This document shows, piece by piece, positions 36,601-45,600 of a stretch of DNA of 64,000 nt. The notes below the pieces were generated by a model. The model was given only the letters and a program-made list of their open reading frames with translations, was not told the DNA's origin and searched no databases. Position numbers and translations under genes: made by a program. Each line of letters opens with the position of its first letter. Within the stretch, counting starts at the first letter, position 1. Source of the stretch: Anoplopoma fimbria (Eukaryota > Chordata > Actinopteri > Perciformes > Anoplopomatidae); contig NC_072465.1 in NCBI RefSeq assembly GCF_027596085.1, positions 10,278,553 through 10,342,552 on the forward strand, read 5' to 3'.

Positions 36601-39600
36601 GTTAACTTCTTGTTTGAGTTTTAGTTATGAAACTTGTGAAAGAGAGGTTGCACAAAACTGCCTTTGGGGCCGATCACACAGAGACAGGTCGTTAGTAAGA
36701 TGTTGCCCGCAAAACCTTTTTTTTCCTTTGGCCAGCACACTTTTCTGGCGGTTTTTAGACGTGATAAAAGTTCAAATATTCCCAACTTTTCAGCTCGTTG
36801 CGCGGAGGCGCACCGCTCGTCAATGTCACACTTGACTGAGGCAATCAATCAAATCAAGCAAGAGGTGGGCTTAATACTGATATTAGTGATCTTTTATTAC
36901 AATGAACTACATCATTTTACCCCTCCTCCTCATACAACAGCAAAGCAACAGGAAGAGCTCAATGTCCGCATTACATAATTTTCCCTGTTATTAATGTTTG
37001 ATCCACCAGCTCATCAGCTGTTTTCCCCGTCAAGCTTTGCCAAGCGGCATTTTTAATCGTCCCATCCTGCTGCGACGCGTCTCAGTGTGATCGGCCTCTT
37101 TAAGTGTTTTTTGCAGTTTGCTGCCCTTTTTCTTTTTTTTTTTTTTTTTTTTTTATTGTTGCTAGGCAACCACGGAATGAGTTCTAATGTCTTAAACAAA
37201 CCATGAACCGTAACTTTCCTAATAGTTAATAGTTCAGTTTTAATGAATGAAAAAAAAAAAGTTTGCTAACCAGGTAAAGCTGTAGCAGCGTAACTCTACT
37301 GAATGTATCTTTTTTTATTTGTAAGAGGAAGACTGTGCTACTTTAATCAAATAGGACCTCTAATTGAACGCTTAGCCATTAGCCGGTGTTTGAGCAAATG
37401 TTTCCAATGAGCCAACATCGTGCACGGTCAGGCATCAGTATTACCTTGATGGCCAGAGTGATGTCGGCGTAGGCGCAAAAGCCCCCCCCTCTGTCGCTGG
37501 AGCAGTGGTGGAAGCCTCCTCCTGGGAAACAGGAAATCCACCGGCTCAATGTCAAGGCCATTAGATGAGACGAACAGGTCACTGCACATCTAAGGGAGTC
37601 TATTATTCCAAAACGACCATAATTGGTCCCGAGGCTGTTATAGAGTTTGCTGCGGCTTATGAAAATTTGCCGCTGTTCCACTGTGGTTCAACAATGGGTG
37701 TACACCAGAACAGGGCCGCTCAAATGCAACAAGAATGCTTGAAGTGCGGCTATGTTCAGTGCAGGGATGTAAAAAATAAAAAGAAGACTGTGAAGAGACT
37801 TTTTTCAAAATTGAGATGATAACCATTCCTTCAGGTTAAGAGTTATACTCCCCTCTGCCCTGCCATGCTTGTGTTCACTAAACCAGGGAAAATAGTAGAA
37901 TATTAATAAAGGCTAGGAAGGCGATGGGAGAAGTATGATTACCACTGGCCTCCATAAACAGACTCAACCTCCACGTCCTCTTAGTGTTGAGGCACACAAT
38001 ATGCAGATGTCAGACACATTTAAATAGCCTTTTTATATCTTTATAGTTTATTGATGCAGAACAATCCCCCCCCACCCCAATTCATCAAAAGAAGGTGCGA
38101 AGAAGCTGAGTAAGCAGGAGGGGTGCAAAGTAAAAGTCTGATGCAGCTTTTTTTTTGTTCCCCTGCTCGGCATAAATAATAAAAGGATGACCCTCGCTGT
38201 TTTTGACAAAGATGATGGCAGTGGAAATGCAAAGGTAACACCACACCCACCGAGGCAAAGGTGGAAACAACATCCATTTAAAATTATTTTACGATTAGTA
38301 TGAGATTCCAAATAGTGTTCAACCCAGGCGGCAACCTCCGTTCTGCCAAGTGAAGCCAATGCGGAAATGTCTTAACACTTGCATTCTCTCTATTGACCAG
38401 CAGGGGGTCTCTGCCATTGCAAAGAAATGCAACGCATTTTAAATGCATTGCATTGCAATAGATTTTAAAAAGTCTGACGCAAGGCTGCAACCTTTTCGTC
38501 CAGATCCCGATATGTCACTGAATTTCACTCATGATATTGGCTGATAGACGACAGATACCAGCACAAATGGCTCACCCTCCAAGAAAGAACGTCTGCCCTG
38601 ACACAGCCTGCATCTCCCCTTAAAACTGAACCGCAGACTTGATTCTGTTTCAGTTCTCCTCGATCACAGAATGTGTCCTTATCTTGAGTTAACATCAGGA
38701 GCTCATTACCACTGTGATTTACCAGGCAAGATATTGTGAGAGATTCCTATTGCACTGCTGTTCTTGGGTCAGCGTATTGTATCTTACGATTAGTATGAGA
38801 TTAGTATGAGATTCCAAAAACGTAATCCTGGCAGCTATTACTTTCCATCGCAAAAATATTTTGTCAACAAATTTGTAGCATACAAATGTACACTGACATA
38901 TAACTAACATATTGGAGTTCAATTATATGTGTACTCTATGTACTAGAAACCCACTTACCCACATTTACAGCCCATCCTCGGTCGACAGCCAGTTTTGCTG
39001 CCTGTGGCAGACAAAATATTTCAGTTACATTTTTCAAATTAACTTAGAGAGATTAATGAAGATGAACACTTTGAGTGAAGAGGAATATGAATTTATGAAA
39101 GAAAACGACCCTTTCCCATTAAACCACAAAATTCAGCGACAATCATTAAGTATTTTTTGCATTCAAGAGAAATCGTGTTAACTGAACATCAGAAAAAAAA
39201 CTCTCTATTCATGAATTTATAAGGATGTCTCAAGGTGATGCATTGAACATGCTGCTTTACAGTGAAGCGCCCCAACCGCCAAAAACACTTCCAATTCTGT
39301 TTTTGTTTACCACAGCATCTGTTTTCCCCCCATTTGTAAGTCTGCCCTCCAACCATCAAGGGAACGTACAGAGCTTCTAAATCTACATACAGACAACAGG
39401 AGATGTATGAGTGCCTATATCACAGTTATCACTTTTCTGATTAGAAGGCATTATTAATATCATGAGTAACATTAAAGCTGCGTTTGATGCGTCCTGATAG
39501 GAGAGCACAAAATGGCCTACGTTAAAAGCCAGCATTGATTTGCTAATCTGATTTCTAAACTGAGCGTTTAGAAGTCAGATTAGCCAATCACAGTCAGCTT

Positions 39601-42600
39601 GTTCCATTTCTGCCCAAAGGCAGCTAAATCACTAGTTGCTATGGTGATTGCAGCGAAGCTCACTTCTCAATGTCCTGCTCATAACCCAAAGATTGTGACT
39701 CCTATCGCAGGGCTTGAAATACCAGGTGCATATGCGCCGTAGTGCACGTAAAAAATGTAACCATGCCTGTAATTCTCATCTCTACATGCACCGGTAAACG
39801 TAGCTCAGGGCTACTGACTCAAGCATTGACCGTGAGATTCACGCAATTTAACAACACAAATATGTAACACATTGAACATGTCCTTTTTTTTAAAACTCTC
39901 ATAAATTAAGTATATAAAGATTTTTTTATATAAAGACATTTTTTATCTTTCAAAATGTATTGCATACAGGGAAGTGACATGGGAACGGACAGTTCAAGGG
40001 GCCTCCCATGGCTGATTTAACGATCATCTAATCAATCATAAGCCCAAATAATGTTCATCGGTCTGCCAGTGCTATATTCTTATGTGAGAATTATTATTAT
40101 TATTATTATTCTCTGGTAGCTTAATGTTTTTGTTATTTAGATACTGGTGATGGAAATAACCCTACTTCTTACTTGATGTATTCCCTCAGTAAACATTGTA
40201 AACATGAGTTTATGGTCTCAATCTCTAGTTTCAAGTCTTCTTCAATGCAGCATGATGTTCATTTAGTAAATGATAGTCCATTTAGAGTAAAAGAGACCGT
40301 AAAGCAGGGTGTGCTTTAGGGCGGGACTACTGTGATTGAGAGGCCTTTACCACGTCGTTGTCCGGTCTAGAAGTTGTTTATGTTTCCGCCTTAGAACTTA
40401 AACCCTTTCACAGTGTGTTTTCACTTCATGGAAGTTAATTGTAACAATTTGGTCACTTATAAATATTTCAGCGTTTCTGTTGCGTCACTTAAAGTTTCCA
40501 AAAAAATAAGATGTGACGGCCCAAAACCAAGATGGCGACGGGCAAAAATGAAGGACTCGAAACCTCAAAACGGTAGTCCACAAACCAATGGTTGACAGTG
40601 TGTACAGTCAATGGTAAAATAGTGGAAGTTGAAACAGTCACCTTAGATTGAATCTTCTACTATTCCAGCTCACCACCAATGGACATGTACAATTTAAAGT
40701 TAGTTTACTGCACAGATTTGGGGGAAATTAAATGGAAAGTTAGCTCAATTCACATTAATGTAGGACTTCTCTTGCAGGAGAGAAGAGAAAAGAGAGACAG
40801 GCGATGTTTGTTTCACAGGTTGATCAACCTAATCCTAATGTGCATGGCTAATAATGAGGAAGGGGTCATTTGGGGCTGGTCGCTCACCTGGCTCATCCTC
40901 TTAAGAAACCACCTATCTGCTCATTTGACCTCATCAATCTCGGGAATGCAGTTACATAACATTCAAACCACTATATTGATCTCAAGGATTGACGGCCAAA
41001 ATGCAATCAGATATCTTGTTGCTTTTTTGTTTTTTCACAAAGAGGAACGCCGTTACATGCACAGTGGCAGCGGCTCCTTGCACAGGCAGGTCAAGGTTTC
41101 TCCTCTCGGATGCAAAAAAGGGGGTGATGTATTCAGCATGTCAGATGCCTGGGGGGAGGAGATATGAGCTGGGGAGATTGTGTGTAAATGGCAATATAGA
41201 TGGATGGATGTGTAGCATGTATGCACACACTGCGGCCATGGCTCTTTCACTCCTCTTTGTCTGGGGAAAGCAAGCGCTCAGTGTAAGCAGTGACAGCACA
41301 GGGCATATTTTACATTAGCCTGCTAATTGCATCCACACAACTCCATCAACTATCTCACCTCCCGTTGGGTGAAAAGACCTTCGGATATCGTTTAAACACA
41401 TCAAATACAGTGGGTACGGAAAGTATTCAGACCACTTTAAATTTTTCACCCTTTGTTTCATTGCAGCCATTTGCTAAAATCGAAAAAGTTCGGTTTTTTT
41501 CGCATTAATGTACACTCAGCAACCCATCTTGACAGAAAAAACCAGAAATGTAGAAATTTTTGCAAATTTATTAAAAAAGAAAAACTGAAATATCACATGG
41601 TCATAAGTATTCAGACCCTTTGCTCAGTATTGAGTAGAAGCACCCTTTTGAGCTAGTACAGCCATGAGTCTTCTTGGGAATGATGCAACAAGTTTCTCAC
41701 ACCTGGATTTGGGGATCCTCTGCCATTCTTCCTTGCAGATCCTCTCCAGTTCTGTCAGGTTGGATGGTGAACGTTGGTGGACAGCCATTTTCAGGTCTCT
41801 CCAGAGATGCTCAATTGGGTTTAGGTCAGGGCTCTGGCTGGGCCAGTCAAGAATGGTCACAGACTTGTTCCGAAGCCACTCCTTTGTTATTTTAGCTGTG
41901 TGCTTCGGGTCATTGTCTTGTTGGAAGGTGAACCTTCGGCCCAGTCTGAGGTCCTGAGCACTCTGGAGGAGGTTTTCTTCCAGGATATCTCTGTACTTGG
42001 CCGCATTCATCTTTCCTTCAATTGCAACCAGTCGTCCTGTCCCTGCAGCTGAAAAACACCCCCATAGCATGATGCTGCCACCACCATGTTTCACTGTTGG
42101 GATTGTATTGGGCAGGTGATGAGCAGTGCCTGGTTTTCTCTACACATACCGCTTAGAATTAACGCCAAAAGTTCAATCTTGGTCTCATCAGACCAGAGAA
42201 TCTTATTTCTCATAGTTTGGGAGTCCTCCATGTGGTTTTTGGCAAACTCTATGCAGGCTTTCATATGTCTTGCACTGAGGAGAGGCTTCCGTCGGGCCAC
42301 TCTGCCATAAAGCCCCGACTGGTGGAGGGCTGCAGTGATAGTTGACTTTGTGGAACTTTCTCCCATCTCCCTACTGCATCTCTGGAGCTCAGCCACAGTG
42401 ATCTTTGGGTTCTTCTTTACCTCTCTCACCAAGGCTCTTCTCCCACGATTGCTCAGTTTGGCTGGACGGCCAGGTCTAGGAAGAGTTCTGGTCATCCCAT
42501 ACTTCTTCCATTTAAGGATTATGGAGGCCACTGTGCTCTTAGGAACCTTGAGTGCTGCAGAAATTATTTTGTAACCTTGGCCAGATCTGTGCCTTGCCAC

Positions 42601-45600
42601 AATTCTGTCTCTGAGCTCCTTGGGCAGTTCCTTCGACCTCATGATTCTCATTTGTTCTGACATGCACTGTGAGCTGTAAGGTCTTATATAGACAGGTGTG
42701 TGCCTTTCCTAATCAAGTCCAATCAGTTTAATTAAACACAGCTGGACTCCAATGAAGGAGTAGAACCATCTCAAGGAGGATCAGAAGAAATGGACAGCAT
42801 GTGAGTTAAATATGAGTGTCACAGCAAAGGGTCTGAATACTTATGACCATGTGATATTTCAGTTTTTCTTTTTTAATAAATTTGCAAAAAGTTCTACATT
42901 TCTGTTTTTTTCTGTCAAGATGGGTTGCTGAGTGTACATTAATGCGGAAAAAAATGAACTTTTTCGATTTTAGTAAATGGCTGCAATGAAACAAAGAGTG
43001 AAAAATTTAAAGGGGTCTGAATACTTTCCGTACCCACTGTATATGCATAGAAAACCATAGTATTTGCCTAATTTGCATAATACTGATCAGCTAGTGCACA
43101 TTCAAGACTGTAGCTGTACTTCTATCACATTAGCTTCTAGTTTATTTCCTTATTCCTTATTCTTCCATTTTGCATAACAAGATCTGCAGAAATGGCTCCT
43201 AGTTTCTCCACATGTGAGAGACTGATCAAATGAAGACAACACAATCACTTTCCATTTTATATAGGAGATAAACTGTAAATTTTCATTTGCTACTATTTGG
43301 CACAATAAAAGGGATAAAATCCACTACAGCTGACATTTTTTAAAGAACTATGCACCTTCTCCCCTGGCGTACTTCAGGGCTATTTACTTGGCCCACACCT
43401 GTTCACCTCAGTCATCACACCTTTCACATTTTTCAACCAGTGCAAAGCAGAGAGCACTCAAAAATTACCTTTCCCTTTGTCTTCTCTGACATAACGAGAG
43501 GTTCAAGAACCTTTACATCACAGGATGACCTCTCCAAGTGCATGTTGTCTCACCACGGCAAGATGAATATGGTTGCTTTTTTGTCACTGGGATATACTCT
43601 ACAAGATCTCTCCATTACCAGTTATGAAAACCCAACTTATAATTGCCACATTTGTCAAAAAGAAACCTTGGTGTGATCCCCACATTCACCTATCCTTCTC
43701 ATTTGCTTTAAGATCATATAATAACCGGTCTCAGGAGCAATCTTGAAAGGTCATTTGCATAAAAAACATCAAATGAAATTCTATAAAACTGTTTTGACAT
43801 CAAACCTTGTTGTTAAAGCACAAAAGCTTGAATGTGATTTAGAGTTTCTAAAGGTTGACTAAACAAGGTGAATGTCTCCTGCACCATATCTAGGACTAAA
43901 TGTCATCGCTAGATACAAGCAATATAATACATTTTGCCTGTCTAAGAAGAGTTTTTCATGAGAGATAAAGCAGTGTTTGGTGGCCTATGGAGCTCAACAC
44001 TTTACTACCAGCAGACTGAACCATGTGCTGGACTGATGTAGATTTGTGGTTAAGGCCTATCGATAACAGCTAAAAAAAAAATCGTTTTTCTGAAGTGTAT
44101 TGTGGTAAGATTGTAAAAAATGTGTTATACAATGACTGCGAGGCGATTGCTTGCATACATCACTTTTGTTTTTGAGGGTTAGGGTTAAAAAAAAAAAGTG
44201 TCTTTTAAAAGAAGTTGGTTGTGTACATCACCGGCTGTGAGATGGCTCACTTTTTTTGTTTTGTAAGGTGTGTTTGGTTAACAGCTAACAGAACTATCAC
44301 TACACACACTGCTGTAACTATCCCCAAGGTACACTGTTTTATTTACTTTCTGGCAAGATCGTATGAAATTACTTTATATAGTATTTAATGGTAAATGTAA
44401 CCTCATTCCATCATGTTATGCTGTTTGTGTGTTGGATACTGCATTTGTGATCTCTGTTGCACCTGCAGAAGCTTGTGTTATGTGACAAAGGTAGCAGTGA
44501 CTGTACGGGATCCCGTCTTTATTTGAAAGCGTTACGCTACAGAAAATCATCTCTATGTATTCCTATGACAAATGAGGGTAGATAGAAGGAAGATGGGTTT
44601 AAGTATGTTAATAATACCAGCTATGGACATGAAGAGACATGAAGAGGAAATGAGGCTCTCAGAAACCTACCATTATTGTTCCTCCAGTCTGTGTCCGCAA
44701 TGGCCTCAACACTTTCCGCTGCACCAGGAAATTAGGAAGAAACATCAGAGGTGGGATTTCTGTAATCGTTGCCACAGCCAGAGACCACTGAAAATGAAAA
44801 AGAACACAATTAGGCACAGTATATACATAGACCTTTTCTATCTGTGCTATGACTCATCCATTGTCAGGAAAACAAACTACACACAGTCCTCGGTTGACTG
44901 AAAAGCACAGAGAGCCAAACAGAGGGTTTCAATGTGTGCCCACCAGGGTTTGGATTTAAAAGGTGACCCGAGCTGACTAAAAGACATGACAATGCTGCCG
45001 GTGGGCTTAGGCTTGAGCCTCGACTCTTACATTAAAACAGGACAGCACAGAGGAATGCTGATTCACAACGCAGTACAGAACAGGTCCGTCTCTTGAGCCC
45101 TCCAAGATTTACAAAGATATCTTTACTTCTCCTGCAGCAGACACACACTTTTATGAGATATTTACAACCACATCACAGTATTTCTATATCACTGACTGTA
45201 TGGTGAATGGCCACAACCAACTGTATTAGAGCGTCCCAAAGCCACTCAAAAGCATCCTGATCAACTCCTAGAGCTGATAAATTAAAGGTGTAGTGTGTAG
45301 GATTTGGCAACATCAAGCGTTGAGGTTGCAGATTGTAACCAACTGAAACTTCTACTGGTTGCCAAATGTGTACTACAGTGGCTGACGGGAAAAACGTGCA
45401 TGGCCCTAGAGCCAGTGTTTGGTTTGTCCGTTCTGGGAAACTGTAGAAACATGGCTGTGCATCATGGCGAACTCCGTGTATGTATATATAAATGTCTCAT
45501 TCTAAGCTGACGAAAACACAATGATACCAATTAGTATTATTCCATTTCTACCAATAGAAGACCCTTAATGCTACACACTGTTCCTTTAGTGCAAAAGTTA

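Larger units (their letters stand above)
39002..44670 (-). other. hdac11 intron between exons 4 and 5
   Basis: Contains R copy 5, Tc1 copy C and an (ATT)n microsatellite near 40088-40110. The remaining sequence shows no exon. Confidence 0.4.

Noticed and set aside
40679..41167. 162-codon plus-strand frame in an hdac11 intron
   Set aside because: No known domain or splice pattern; composition looks random and it is on the opposite strand to the gene.
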